The position numbers and the translations under genes were made by a program. A stretch of DNA of 64,000 bases from Sphingomonas aquatilis (GTDB taxonomy: Bacteria > Pseudomonadota > Alphaproteobacteria > Sphingomonadales > Sphingomonadaceae). Of the stretch, positions 1 to 8,740 are shown one piece after another. Location: contig NZ_JACIDB010000001.1 in the NCBI RefSeq assembly GCF_014196115.1, positions 992,001 through 1,056,000 of the forward strand. The letters run 5' to 3'. A model generated the notes under the pieces. That model had not been told where the DNA came from and did no database searches. It was given only the letters and a program-made list of their open reading frames with translations. Within the stretch, counting starts at the first letter, position 1. Each line of letters begins with the position of its first letter.

Positions 1-276
1 CTGGAAGGCAAAGTGGAGGTGATCGAGCTGGCACCGCCGGGCGTGCAGACGACGCTGACGCCGGGGCAGGAGAAGCGGTCGATGTACCAGCCGCTCGACG
101 ATTTCGTCGACGAGGTGATGCGGCTGTTTGGCGAGCAGCCGACGCCGAAGGAGATTCTGGTCGAGCGCGTCCGTGGCTTCCGCAACGCCGAACGTGACGG
201 CAATTTCGACGCCACGATGAAGCAGCTCAACGATTTCGCGCGGAAAGCGCGGGAGGAGGGGAACGCCTCTGCATAA
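1..276 (+). CDS. SDR-family oxidoreductase, DltE-like, C-terminal fragment (cut by window start)
   Basis: The reading frame is open from base 1, so only the C-terminal ~91 residues are in the window. The tail (VIELAPPGVQT, then KSR-like basic and acidic helices and a TPKEILVERV segment) resembles the end of DltE-type short-chain dehydrogenases, where a PPGVxT segment follows the substrate loop. The Rossmann fold and Tyr-Lys catalytic pair would lie upstream of the window and cannot be checked. The specific substrate is unknown. The stop is TAA, and a palindromic repeat follows directly. Confidence 0.6.
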   Translation: MEGKVEVIELAPPGVQTTLTPGQEKRSMYQPLDDFVDEVMRLFGEQPTPKEILVERVRGFRNAERDGNFDATMKQLNDFARKAREEGNASA

Positions 277-283
277 TCCCACA

Positions 284-376
284 CCCGCTCGTGCTGAGCG
301 TGTCGAAGCACGGCTTTCCGCACGAGAGACAGCGCGTGCGGCGACCCACCCTTCGACAAGCTCAGGGCGAACGGAG
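284..376. repeat. Interspersed palindromic repeat, family D (TTCGACA-GCTCAG type)
   Basis: Inverted arms: CGCTCGTGCTGAGCGTGTCG on the left and CTTCGACAAGCTCAGGGCGA on the right, separated by ~45 bp. The same arms recur at 17338-17430, 36871-37017 and 51184-51329 in this window. Confidence 0.8.
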
Positions 377-395
377 TTTTGGGGGCTCCCAATAA

Positions 396-431
396 CAAAA
401 AAAGGGCGTCCCGGATCGAACCGGGGCGCCC
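396..431 (-). terminator. Rho-independent terminator of the DHS-like gene
   Basis: Read on the minus strand, a GGGCGCCCCGG/CCGGGACGCCC hairpin with a short loop is followed by seven T residues. It lies 26 bp past the stop of the minus-strand gene at 457-1539. Confidence 0.85.
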
Positions 432-456
432 TCATCATGCAGCCCGCAGGCCCGAC

Positions 457-1539
457 TTACTTGTCGAACAGCTTGCCCCAGCGGTGAACCGGACGGTCCT
501 TCCACAGGCCGCGGTGATAGGCGTCGGACGCCAGCAGCGGCATCACGCTGCCCGCTTCGGCGAAGACCATCTGCTCGATGCCGGTGTTCACCTTGCCCCA
601 GCTCGCCGCTTCCTGCAGCGTCGAGGACGAGCAGGCGCCGTCGCGCACGTCGGCGACGGTGATCTGCACGGCATATTTGTGGACCTGCACGTCGTCGTGA
701 CCCAGGATTTCCGCGCAGACGACGGTGTCCTGGATGAAGTTCTTCGGCACGCCGCCGCCGATCATCAGCAGGCCGGTGGTGCCGGCCTCGATCTTGATCT
801 CCGTCAGTTCGCGGAAGTCGGCGACCGCGTCGATCATGACATAGGGCTTGCCCGCCTTGGCGGCATCGACCTGATGCTTGACGAGGCCGAAGCCGGCCGA
901 GCTGTCGACGAACGCCGGGCAGAAGATCGGCACGTCATGCTCGTAGGCGAGCTTGACGAGGCTGTTCTCCTTCTTGCCGTGCTCGACGAGATACTTGCCC
1001 ATCTCGCGGATGAACGCGCGCGACGAATACGGGCCGGCCGGCAGCGATTCCGCGATCTCGAAGATCGTGTGGTCGACGTGCTGGAGCGCTTCCTCGTCGA
1101 TGTACGTGTCGTAGATGCGGTCGATGTAGAGCGAGCGCAGCGTGTCGTCGTCGGGGATTTCCAGCGCCTGATAGTGCTTGTGGCCGAGACCCTCGAAGAA
1201 ATCCATGTCGACGATGGTCGCGCCGGTGGCGACGATGCCGTCGACCATGTTGTTCTTCACCAGCTCGGCATACAGGTCCATGCAGCCGCCGGCCGAGGTC
1301 GAACCCGCGATGACGAGGAAGATCGAGCAGTCCTTGTCGGCCAGCATCTGGTTGTAGATGTTGGTCGCACGGCCGAGGTCGCGGCTGGTGAAGCTCATGT
1401 CCGCCATCGCCTCGACGATCGGGCGCGCGTCGAAGCTCTTGATGTCGATATGCTTGACCTGCTTCGACAGCAGCTCGGCCTTGCGGGTGTCGTTGATCGG
1501 CGCATTGGCGCCTGCGGTCTTGGTGAGGGTGTCGGTCAT
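457..1539 (-). CDS. Deoxyhypusine synthase-like polyamine enzyme
   Basis: A 360-residue protein of the deoxyhypusine synthase fold (NAD-dependent aminobutyl transfer). The SWGK motif, which carries the catalytic lysine of the family, is present (K316), as are the glycine-rich NAD segments AGSTSAGG and MIGGGVPKN. Bacteria of this group lack eIF5A, so the true product is likely a polyamine rather than hypusine. Bacterial homologues have been linked to homospermidine-type or guanidino-polyamine synthesis. The start MTDTLTK was preferred over an upstream in-frame ATG seven codons earlier because the extra residues are not family-like. It lies 118 bp downstream of an ODC-type decarboxylase on the same strand and is probably co-transcribed. 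The exact substrate (putrescine or agmatine-derived) is inferred. Confidence 0.85.
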   Translation of the reverse strand: MTDTLTKTAGANAPINDTRKAELLSKQVKHIDIKSFDARPIVEAMADMSFTSRDLGRATNIYNQMLADKDCSIFLVIAGSTSAGGCMDLYAELVKNNMVDGIVATGATIVDMDFFEGLGHKHYQALEIPDDDTLRSLYIDRIYDTYIDEEALQHVDHTIFEIAESLPAGPYSSRAFIREMGKYLVEHGKKENSLVKLAYEHDVPIFCPAFVDSSAGFGLVKHQVDAAKAGKPYVMIDAVADFRELTEIKIEAGTTGLLMIGGGVPKNFIQDTVVCAEILGHDDVQVHKYAVQITVADVRDGACSSSTLQEAASWGKVNTGIEQMVFAEAGSVMPLLASDAYHRGLWKDRPVHRWGKLFDK

Positions 1540-1657
1540 GGTTCGCCTTTGGCTATCCAATACCCGTCGTCATTCACTGTTGGGGACGCGGAAACCCAAT
1601 GATCTCCCCCCGCGCGGGCGCGCGAGGGGAGGGAAAGGATCGATTACGGTAGGGGCG

Positions 1658-2899
1658 TTACAGCTTGACGACGTTGCCCGCACGCTGCTCCGCGACGAGG
1701 CGGTCCTCGGCGTAGACCGACAGCATCGGCTCGTCGGTCACGACGACGGTGTCGCCGGTGCCGAAGCCGTTGAAGCCGGTGCGCATCGCCTGGCCATAGG
1801 CGCCGAGCATGCCGATCTCGAAATAGTCGCCGGTGTTCGTGTCCGCGGGCAGCGGGAACGGGCCGGCCATATAGTCGAGATCGTCGCAGGTCGGACCCCA
1901 GAAGGCGAAGTCCATGTCGCGCGCGTCCGATTCCGGCTCGCGCAGCAGCTGCACCGGATACTTCCAGCCGATATGCGCCGCATCGAACAGCGTGCCATAG
2001 GCGCCGTCGTTGATGTACAGCTCATGCCCGCGGCGGCGCTCCACGCGCACCACGACCGACGCATATTCGGCGCACAGCGCGCGGCCCGGTTCGGCCCACA
2101 ATTCGGCGGAATAGCTGACCGGCAGGCTTTCGAACGCGCGATGAATCGTCTCGAAGAAACGCTCCAGCGGCGGCGGGGTCATGCCGGGATAGGCCGAGGG
2201 GAAGCCGCCGCCGACGTCGATGACGTCGACCGTCACCGCCGCGTCGACGATCGCCGCGCGCACCCGCTCCATCGCGTTCGAATAGGCGTCCGGCGACATC
2301 GTCTGGCTGCCGACGTGGAAGCAGATGCCGAGCGCGTCCGCCACCTGACGGGTCGCGATCAGCAGCTCCTTCGCCTCCGACTGGCCGACGCCGAACTTCG
2401 AACCGAGGCTCAGCTTGGCATATTCGGACGAGACGCGCAGGCGCACGCACAGCGTCAGGTCGGTCGCGCCCTGCGTGGCACGGACGATTTTCGCCAGTTC
2501 CTCCAGGCAGTCGAGCGAGAAGGTCTTCACGCCATGGACGAAATACGCCTCGGCGATCGCCTCTTCCGACTTCACCGGGTGCATGAAGCAGCAGGTTGCG
2601 TCCGGCAGCGTCGCCTTCACCAGGCGCACTTCCGCGATCGACGCGGTGTCGTAATGCGTGATGCCGTTGTCCCACAGGATCTGGAGCAACGCGGGCGTCG
2701 GATTCGCCTTCACCGCATACATCGGACGCCCCGGAAACTTCTCGACGAAGAATCGGGCGGCCCGTGCAGCAGCGTGCGGACGGACGAGCGTCACCGGATC
2801 GACCGGGCGACTCTGGGCGATGTCGATGCCCCCACCGAGAACGGAGGAACGGGCGGTCGAGAGGGGCGCTAACCCCAGCGCGCTATGGTGCTTGGCCAA
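1658..2899 (-). CDS. Type III (alanine racemase-fold) ornithine/lysine decarboxylase
   Basis: A 413-residue PLP enzyme of the eukaryotic-type ODC/DapDC fold. Visible motifs are YAVKANP with the PLP lysine (K64), the HVGSQ segment, GGGFPSAY (phosphate-binding glycines), EPGRALCAE and WGPTCDDLD with the catalytic cysteine (C338) that marks decarboxylases acting on ornithine or lysine. It is predicted to make putrescine (or cadaverine) in the cytoplasm. The adjacent DHS-like enzyme would use this product, so the two genes form a short polyamine pathway. The first ~20 residues are poorly conserved in type, so the start could be somewhat further in. Ornithine is the preferred guess; lysine or carboxynorspermidine cannot be excluded. 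Confidence 0.85.
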   Translation of the reverse strand: MAKHHSALGLAPLSTARSSVLGGGIDIAQSRPVDPVTLVRPHAAARAARFFVEKFPGRPMYAVKANPTPALLQILWDNGITHYDTASIAEVRLVKATLPDATCCFMHPVKSEEAIAEAYFVHGVKTFSLDCLEELAKIVRATQGATDLTLCVRLRVSSEYAKLSLGSKFGVGQSEAKELLIATRQVADALGICFHVGSQTMSPDAYSNAMERVRAAIVDAAVTVDVIDVGGGFPSAYPGMTPPPLERFFETIHRAFESLPVSYSAELWAEPGRALCAEYASVVVRVERRRGHELYINDGAYGTLFDAAHIGWKYPVQLLREPESDARDMDFAFWGPTCDDLDYMAGPFPLPADTNTGDYFEIGMLGAYGQAMRTGFNGFGTGDTVVVTDEPMLSVYAEDRLVAEQRAGNVVKL

Positions 2900-3038
2900 T
2901 TCAAGGGACCTCCAATTGCCTTACGGCATACGGTGACAAAAGCTGCCTTGCGGTTGGAAGTCCCATGGGGCAGCGGAGGCGCGATCTATGGTTGCTTGGC
3001 CTGCATGTAAAGTGGCTGATCGCACGAAAGGACGAAAA

Positions 3039-4001
3039 GTGACGATTTTGCGACAGCCGACGCGGGCGGGGGTGCGGGACGCGGCCGAAAAGATCGCGCG
3101 CATACTGCCGCCGACGCCGCTTTATGTGCATGAAATCAAGGGGATGAAGGTTGTCTTCAAGGCGGAATCCCTGCAGCCGATCGGCGCGTTCAAAATCCGC
3201 GGCGCCTGGCATCGATTGACCGCCTTGGACGCGGAATCGCGGGCTCGCGGCGTCGTTGCCTTCTCCAGCGGCAATCACGCGCAGGGAATCGCCTGGGCGG
3301 CGAAGAGGCTGGGGATGCCGGCGACGATCGTGATGCCGGCCGACGCGCCGCGTGCGAAGCTGGAGGGCACATTGGCGCTGGGGGCGGAGGTGGTCCGATA
3401 CGACCGCGCGACGGAAAGCCGCGAGGCCATCGCCGCGCGGCTGGCGGAGGCGCGCGGCGCGACTCTGGTGCCGAGCTTCGACGATCCCTGGGTGATCGAG
3501 GGGCAGGGGAGTGCCGGGATCGAGGCGGGGGCGCAGATGGCGTCGCTCGGCCTCGGCGCGCCGCGTCGCGTCGTGGTGCCCTGCGGTGGCGGCGGTTTGT
3601 CCGCGGGGCTGGCGCTCGCCCTGAAGGATGCGGCGATCACGGTCGTGGAACCCGAGGGCTGGGACGACATGCGCCGCAGCCTGGAGGCGTCATGGATCGA
3701 GCCGGTCGGTCCCAACCCGCCGCCGACCGCCTGCGATGCGCTCCAGACGCCGCGCGTATCCCCGCTGACCTTCGACGTGCTGGCCCGCCGCGATGCGACG
3801 GGCGTCGCGGTCAGCGAGGCGGAGACCGCGGCCGCGCAACGCTGGGCGGCGGAGCATTTGCGGTTGGTGGTCGAGCCGGGCGGCGCGGTGGGGCTGGCGG
3901 CGGTGCTGGCGGGGAAGGTCGCCGTGGAGCCGGGGCTGCTGGTGATCCTGTCGGGCGGCAACGTCGACATCGACGCCTATGCGCGGGCGATTGCGGGCTG
4001 A
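3039..4001 (+). CDS. Threonine/serine dehydratase-like PLP enzyme (fold type II)
   Basis: A 320-residue catalytic-domain-only protein. The PLP lysine lies in AFKIRGA (K52), the substrate loop is SSGNHAQG and the phosphate-binding glycine loop is CGGGGLSAG. There is no C-terminal ACT or regulatory domain, so it resembles catabolic (TdcB-like) threonine dehydratases or serine racemase-like enzymes rather than the feedback-inhibited IlvA. The GTG start was chosen because AAAGGACG lies just upstream. An ATG 17 codons earlier gives an extension that does not fit the family. It is a single gene, divergent from the ODC gene. Deamination of threonine to 2-oxobutyrate is the likely reaction. Confidence 0.8.
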   Translation: MTILRQPTRAGVRDAAEKIARILPPTPLYVHEIKGMKVVFKAESLQPIGAFKIRGAWHRLTALDAESRARGVVAFSSGNHAQGIAWAAKRLGMPATIVMPADAPRAKLEGTLALGAEVVRYDRATESREAIAARLAEARGATLVPSFDDPWVIEGQGSAGIEAGAQMASLGLGAPRRVVVPCGGGGLSAGLALALKDAAITVVEPEGWDDMRRSLEASWIEPVGPNPPPTACDALQTPRVSPLTFDVLARRDATGVAVSEAETAAAQRWAAEHLRLVVEPGGAVGLAAVLAGKVAVEPGLLVILSGGNVDIDAYARAIAG

Positions 4002-4011
4002 CTCCTTCCTC

Positions 4012-4115
4012 CGTCATCCCGGCGAACGCCGGGATCCATGGAGGCGGTGAACCGGCGTTGGAATGCCGTCAGCAGCGGCGGGTGTCCATGGATCCCGGCG
4101 TTCGCCGGGATGACG
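4012..4115. repeat. Interspersed palindromic repeat, family C
   Basis: Left arm CGTCATCCCGGCGAACGCCG and right arm GGATCCCGGCGTTCGCCGGG are inverted copies ~40 bp apart, and each arm also contains an internal hairpin. It lies between converging genes. Related copies are at 8561, 35733, 38779 and 38915. Confidence 0.85.
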
Positions 4116-4119
4116 AACA

Positions 4120-4803
4120 CTAAAACCCCTTGCCGAGACAGCTATCCAGCCCGTTGCGCTTCACCACGCCGACATAGCGCGCCAGCGCATTGCCGTGCCG
4201 CCGCACGAAGCCGCGCGGGTCGATCGCGGCGCGCTTCTTGGGGAGCGGCAGCACTGCGGCGATCCGGCCCGCCTCGGTCGGCGACAGATGGGTTGCGTCG
4301 TGATCGAAATAGCGGAGCGCGGCGGCATCCGCGCCATAGGTGCCGATCCCCGTCTCGGCGACGTTGAGGTACACCTCCATGATCCGCCTTTTGCCCCACA
4401 GGGTCTCGATCAGGACGGTGAAATAGGCCTCCAGCGCTTTGCGCGCGTAGCCGCCGCCCTGAAACAGGAACACGTTCTTGGCGGTCTGCTGGCTGATCGT
4501 CGATCCGCCACGCAGCCGTTTGCCCTGCGCATTGCTGTAGGCGGCGCTGGCGATCCCCTTCCAGTCGAAGCCATGGTGCGAACAGAAGCGCGCATCCTCG
4601 CCTGCGATGGCGGCGCGGGCCATGTCGGGGTCCATCTCCGACAGCGGCATCCATTGCTTGGTGACGCTGCGGCCGCCGAGCAGGTCGCCCATCATCGTCC
4701 AGGTGAAGGGCACGGGCACGAAGCGGAAGATGCCGACCATGAGCACCGACACGATGACGAACGCCAGCACGGCTTTCAGCAGGATACGGAGGACGCGGCT
4801 CAT
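4120..4803 (-). CDS. mtgA: Monofunctional biosynthetic peptidoglycan transglycosylase
   Basis: A 227-residue GT51 protein. There is one N-terminal membrane anchor (about residues 7-29), then the glycosyltransferase core with a GEDARFCSHHGFDW segment holding the catalytic Glu, a STISQQTAKNVFL motif and KRRIMEVYLN. No transpeptidase domain follows, which separates it from class A PBPs. It polymerises lipid II into glycan strands on the periplasmic face of the inner membrane. It ends beside a family C repeat, and a flavin oxidoreductase gene lies 9 bp upstream on the same strand. Confidence 0.92.
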   Translation of the reverse strand: MSRVLRILLKAVLAFVIVSVLMVGIFRFVPVPFTWTMMGDLLGGRSVTKQWMPLSEMDPDMARAAIAGEDARFCSHHGFDWKGIASAAYSNAQGKRLRGGSTISQQTAKNVFLFQGGGYARKALEAYFTVLIETLWGKRRIMEVYLNVAETGIGTYGADAAALRYFDHDATHLSPTEAGRIAAVLPLPKKRAAIDPRGFVRRHGNALARYVGVVKRNGLDSCLGKGF

Positions 4804-4812
4804 CGCCGCGCT

Positions 4813-6210
4813 TTACGGGGCGGGGCGCTCCGGCATCAAGCCCAGGATCGCGGCCGCGGCGTCGATGCCCGTCTGGTAGGCGACATGTGCGGTCGAAAAG
4901 TCGTGTGCCGAACAGGCCTCGCCGACGAAGAACAGCCGGTCGTGGACGGGCGCCGCCAGCGCTGCCCGCGCCCCCGCGTGGCCGACCGCCGCATGGCTGT
5001 AGCTGCCGTGGATATGCGCCGCGTCCCGCCAGCGCGTCGCACCGAGCGGATGGAGCCGCCGCTGCCAGTCGCTGCCCAGCAAGGCGACCAGTTCGCGAAT
5101 CGCAAAGTCGATCGCCGCCCGCTCGTCCGCCATCGCTTCCGCGCAGGAACCGCCGAAGAAGCTTTCGATGATCGGCAGCCCGAACGGCGACAGCCGGTGG
5201 CTGGCGGTGCAGGCGCTGTGAGGGTTCCCGGTCAGATGGGCATGCGCCGGCCATTCGGGCGTATCGACGGAGAGGAATACCTTGTCGGCGAGGCCGAGCG
5301 GCAGGTTCGCCGCGGCCTGCTGCTTGTCGGGCAGCGGCGGGTCGAAGACGAGTCCGTCGTACGCCGTCGTCGGCAGCGCGAGAATGACCCGCGCCGCCTC
5401 GATCGTCCCCGCAGGCGTGTCGAGCCGGATTCTTGTCCCGCGATGGTCGATCCGCGTGACCGGCGTGTCGAGCCGCACCGGCACGCCCCGCGCATGACCG
5501 AAGATCAGCGTCCCGTATCCGGCGGGCAGCGCCCAATTGTCCTCGGTCGCTGCATCTTCGTACGCTGCCCAGTCGTGGAGCGACACGCGGCCCAGCGGCG
5601 CGCCATTGGCATAGCCGGAGATGGCATCGATCATCGGGCGCCACGGGTCGTCCGCAGCGACGAAGTCCGACAGCGGGCGGTCAGCGCCGTCGAGCGCGGC
5701 ATGCGCAGCGGTTTCGAAGCGATCGTAGGCTTCGCTGAATGCGCGTTGTTCGTGCGGAGGGAAGCCCAGGTCGCGCCATTGGACGCCCCAGTTGGGGGAC
5801 GATCGGTCGATGGTGACGCCGGCGGCCTCGGCGATCCGGGTCCAGGGATTGCGTTTGGCGGAGTGGAGCCAGCCGCAGCCGGCGTCGACGGTGACGGAAC
5901 CCTTCGACCCAATTTGTTCGTCACCCCGGACGTGTTCCGGGGTCCACTTGGCGGCGTGGGGGGCGTCTCGTGGCTCGAACGATCCCCCAGCGGCCCGGTG
6001 GACCCCGGAACAAGTCCGGGGTGACGGGGTAAGTGGGGCAGGGGCGAGGCTCCCATCGAGCGGCAACCGCAGGCTACGTGCGCGACCGCCAAGGCGGTCG
6101 CCCGCCTCGACCAGCAATACTTCGGCACCCGCGTCGTGCAGCGCCCGCGCCGCGGCGATACCGGCCGCGCCGCCGCCGACGACGACGGTCAGGCCGGCCG
6201 GCACGCTCAC
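4813..6210 (-). CDS. Flavin-dependent amine-oxidase-like protein carrying an in-frame repeat
   Basis: A 465-residue FAD protein. The N-terminal dinucleotide motif VVVGGGAAGIAAA and the GGRARS segment are typical of the monoamine oxidase/phytoene desaturase group, and a C-terminal FVGEACS segment contacts FAD. Residues about 62-98 are encoded by a family A palindromic repeat (5919-6026) that keeps the frame, so this loop (rich in Pro, Ser, Arg and His) is not expected in homologues. The start GTG lies 1 bp beyond the rpoH stop, so it is probably co-transcribed with rpoH. The substrate is unknown. Tolerance of the insert suggests a surface loop, or that the protein is no longer functional. Confidence 0.75.
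   Translation of the reverse strand: MSVPAGLTVVVGGGAAGIAAARALHDAGAEVLLVEAGDRLGGRARSLRLPLDGSLAPAPLTPSPRTCSGVHRAAGGSFEPRDAPHAAKWTPEHVRGDEQIGSKGSVTVDAGCGWLHSAKRNPWTRIAEAAGVTIDRSSPNWGVQWRDLGFPPHEQRAFSEAYDRFETAAHAALDGADRPLSDFVAADDPWRPMIDAISGYANGAPLGRVSLHDWAAYEDAATEDNWALPAGYGTLIFGHARGVPVRLDTPVTRIDHRGTRIRLDTPAGTIEAARVILALPTTAYDGLVFDPPLPDKQQAAANLPLGLADKVFLSVDTPEWPAHAHLTGNPHSACTASHRLSPFGLPIIESFFGGSCAEAMADERAAIDFAIRELVALLGSDWQRRLHPLGATRWRDAAHIHGSYSHAAVGHAGARAALAAPVHDRLFFVGEACSAHDFSTAHVAYQTGIDAAAAILGLMPERPAP
5919..6026. repeat. Family A palindromic repeat inside a coding region
   Basis: Outer arms are CGTCACCCCGGACGTGTTCC and its near-inverse GGAACAAGTCCGGGGTGACG. At 108 bp it equals exactly 36 codons and contains no stop in the flavin oxidoreductase frame. 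Most intergenic copies here are 105-108 bp. Confidence 0.9.
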
Positions 6211-6211
6211 C

Positions 6212-7114
6212 TCAGGCCGCGATCAGGCGCTTTTCGCCGGCGATCCGCATCATCGCCTTTTGCAGCTTCTCGAACGCCCGCACCTCGATCTGGCGCACGC
6301 GCTCGCGCGACACGCCGTACACCTGGCTCAGCTCTTCCAACGTCTTGGGATCGTCGGTCAGGCGCCGCTCGGTCAGGATGTGCTTCTCGCGGTCGTTCAG
6401 GTCGTCCATCGCGCTGACCAGCATGTCGTGGCGGACGTCCGCCTCCTGCGCGTCGGCGACGACCGCGTCCTGCAACGGTGCATCGTCCTGCAACCAGTCC
6501 TGCCACTGGCCCTCGCCATCTTCGCGCATCGAGACGTTAAGCGACGTGTCGCCGCCCATTGCCATGCGACGGTTCATGCTGACGACATCGCTTTCGGCGA
6601 CGCCCAGATCGGTCGCGATCTTGGTGATGTGCTCGGGACGCAGATCGCCGTCCTCGAACGCATCGAGCTTCGACTTCATGCGCCGGAGGTTGAAGAACAG
6701 CTTCTTCTGTGCCGCAGTGGTGCCCATCTTCACGAGGCTCCACGACCGCAGGATATATTCCTGGATCGACGCGCGGATCCACCACATCGCATAGGTGGCG
6801 AGGCGGAAGCCCCGATCGGGCTCGAACTTCTTCACGCCCTGCATCAGGCCGATATTGCCTTCGCTGATCAGCTCCGACGTCGGCAGGCCATAACCGCGAT
6901 AGCCCATCGCGATCTTGGCGACGAGGCGCAGGTGGCTGGTGACGAGCTGCGCCGCCGCCTCGGTATCGCCATGCTCCTGAAAGCGCTTGGCGAGCATATA
7001 TTCCTGCTCGGGTTGCAGGATGGGGAATTTCTTGATCTCGGCGAGGTAGCGGTTGAGGCTCTGCTCGCCGCCGAGGGCAGGTATCGTCGCGGGGACGTTG
7101 CTGCGGGCTGCCAT
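6212..7114 (-). CDS. rpoH: RNA polymerase heat-shock sigma factor sigma-32
   Basis: A 300-residue sigma-70-family group 3 factor. The sigma-2 region includes the conserved GYRGYGLPTSELISEGNIGL stretch and the aromatic melting segment RLATYAMWWIRASIQEYI. The RpoH box QKKLFFNLR (residues 136-144) is diagnostic. Region 4 ends with the DNA-recognition helix in YGVSRERVRQIEVRAFEKLQ. It directs transcription of chaperone and protease genes. rluD lies just upstream on the same strand and the flavin oxidoreductase 1 bp downstream. Confidence 0.95.
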   Translation of the reverse strand: MAARSNVPATIPALGGEQSLNRYLAEIKKFPILQPEQEYMLAKRFQEHGDTEAAAQLVTSHLRLVAKIAMGYRGYGLPTSELISEGNIGLMQGVKKFEPDRGFRLATYAMWWIRASIQEYILRSWSLVKMGTTAAQKKLFFNLRRMKSKLDAFEDGDLRPEHITKIATDLGVAESDVVSMNRRMAMGGDTSLNVSMREDGEGQWQDWLQDDAPLQDAVVADAQEADVRHDMLVSAMDDLNDREKHILTERRLTDDPKTLEELSQVYGVSRERVRQIEVRAFEKLQKAMMRIAGEKRLIAA

Positions 7115-7177
7115 GATCTGATCTCCCTTATCTTGCGGAGGCGTGTCGTCCCTGTCGCGGCAACGAACGGTCCGGAC

Positions 7178-8125
7178 CTATACGTGAAGCTCGGTGAACA
7201 GTTCCTGCATGTCTGCAGGCATATCGCTATCGAACGCCAAAGCGGTGCTTTTCACCGGATGGATGAACCCCAGATGCGCCGCATGCAAGGCCTGGCGGCG
7301 GAAACCGAGGGTTTCGAGAAGCGCTTTTTGAGCACCCTTTGTTCTACCATAGACCGGGTCGCCCAGCAAGGCGTGCCCGATCGAGGCCATGTGGACGCGC
7401 ACCTGATGCGTGCGCCCCGTCTCCAGCCGGCATTCGACCAGCGCCGCGTCGCGCAGCAGCTCCATCGTGCGATAATGCGTCACCGCGCGCTTGCCGCCCT
7501 GAACGATCGCGATCTTCTTGCGGTTGGTCGCCGAGCGGGCGAGGGGGGCGTCGACCTTGCCCTCCGCCGGTCGCGGCCGTCCGCCGACGATCGCGCGATA
7601 GCGCCGATCGATACTGTGGTCGTGGAACTGGCGCGCCAGACCCTCATGCGCGCGATCGGTCTTGGCGGCGACCATCAGCCCGCTGGTATCCTTGTCGATC
7701 CGGTGGACGATCCCCGGCCGCGCGACGCCGCCGATGCCCGACAGGCTGCCCTGGCAATGGTGGAGCAACGCGTTGACCAATGTGCCGTCGAGATTGCCCG
7801 CCGCTGGGTGGACGACGAGGCCGGCGGGCTTGTCGATCACGATCAGATGTTCGTCTTCATAGGCGATGACGAGGGGGATATCCTGCGCCTCGTTGTGCGG
7901 CAGCGTCGGATTGGGCACCGCGACGTTCAGCCGATCCCCCGCGCTCGCGCGCTTGGCGGGATCGCGCACCATCACCCCGTCGCGCGTCACCGCGCCGCTG
8001 GCGATCAGCACCTTCAGCCGCTCGCGCGACAGCGTCGGCACCGCATCGGCGAGCGCACGGTCGAGCCGCCAGCCATCGGCGGCAGGCGCGATCGTCGCTT
8101 CAAGGATGGAAACCCCCCGGTCCAT
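7178..8125 (-). CDS. rluD: 23S rRNA pseudouridine synthase, RluD family
   Basis: A 315-residue RluA-type pseudouridine synthase. An S4-like RNA-binding domain occupies about residues 1-70, followed by the catalytic domain with RPGIVHRIDKDTSGL, where D144 is the catalytic aspartate. ETGRTHQVRVHM and LHAAHLGFIHP follow near the C-terminus. It is predicted to modify helix 69 of 23S rRNA. The start MDRGVSILEA was chosen by family length; the frame stays open far upstream but that part is antisense to other genes. It sits head-to-head with the JAMM peptidase gene, with only 20 bp between starts, so their promoters must overlap. Confidence 0.9.
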   Translation of the reverse strand: MDRGVSILEATIAPAADGWRLDRALADAVPTLSRERLKVLIASGAVTRDGVMVRDPAKRASAGDRLNVAVPNPTLPHNEAQDIPLVIAYEDEHLIVIDKPAGLVVHPAAGNLDGTLVNALLHHCQGSLSGIGGVARPGIVHRIDKDTSGLMVAAKTDRAHEGLARQFHDHSIDRRYRAIVGGRPRPAEGKVDAPLARSATNRKKIAIVQGGKRAVTHYRTMELLRDAALVECRLETGRTHQVRVHMASIGHALLGDPVYGRTKGAQKALLETLGFRRQALHAAHLGFIHPVKSTALAFDSDMPADMQELFTELHV

Positions 8126-8145
8126 ACCGTAACGATGTGGGAACG

Positions 8146-8550
8146 ATGGTGACGATTGCAAGCGACCTTGCCCGCCAAATCCTGCGCGCTGGGGCAGCCT
8201 CGCCGGACGAAGAGGTGTGCGGCCTGCTGTTCGGCACGGCCGACGCGATCGCGGCGGTGCAGCCGTGCCGCAACGTCGCCGCCGATCCGTCTCGCTGGTT
8301 CGAGATCGACCCCGCCGCTCTGCTGGCAGCGCACCGTGCGGCACGGAGCGGCGGGCCCGCGATCGTCGGCTGGTATCATTCGCACCCCTCTGGCGAGGCC
8401 AGCCCCTCGCCGCGCGACGCCGCGAGCGCCGCGCCGGACGGCATGCTGTGGCTGATCGCGGCGGGCGGCGCGCTGCGCGCGTGGCGGGCGGTGGAGGATG
8501 GGCAGGTCGAGGGGAGGTTCGAGGCGGTGGGGCTGAACGTTTTCCACTGA
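8146..8550 (+). CDS. M67-family JAMM/Mov34 metallopeptidase
   Basis: A 134-residue protein with the JAMM zinc-site signature: an early glutamate pair (E22-E23) in DEEVCGLLFG, and HSHPSGEASPSPRD, in which the two histidines and the terminal aspartate bind zinc. The single-domain prokaryotic form resembles peptidases that trim sulfur-carrier proteins or cleave isopeptide bonds. The substrate is unknown, and no ThiS/MoaD-like gene is adjacent. Both ATG and GTG codons occur at the start; the ATG is used here. Confidence 0.85.
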   Translation: MVTIASDLARQILRAGAASPDEEVCGLLFGTADAIAAVQPCRNVAADPSRWFEIDPAALLAAHRAARSGGPAIVGWYHSHPSGEASPSPRDAASAAPDGMLWLIAAGGALRAWRAVEDGQVEGRFEAVGLNVFH

Positions 8551-8560
8551 CCCCTTTTTT

Positions 8561-8663
8561 CGTCATTCCGGCGAACGCCGGAATCCATGGACGCACGCGG
8601 CCGATGCTGCGCCCCACCGCTTCCCCACCGTATCCATGGATTCCGGCGTTCGCCGGAATGACG
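8561..8663. repeat. Interspersed palindromic repeat, family C
   Basis: Arms CGTCATTCCGGCGAACGCCG and its inverse, preceded by a T6 run just after the peptidase stop codon. In RNA the left arm plus T-rich tract could act as a terminator. It fills most of the gap before chpT. Confidence 0.85.
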
Positions 8664-8740
8664 AAGGGAGGGAGCGAAGCATGCCGCTTGCACCCGTGAC
8701 TCATCCCCGCCACATCAGAGCGATACTTCAGGGGATACCC

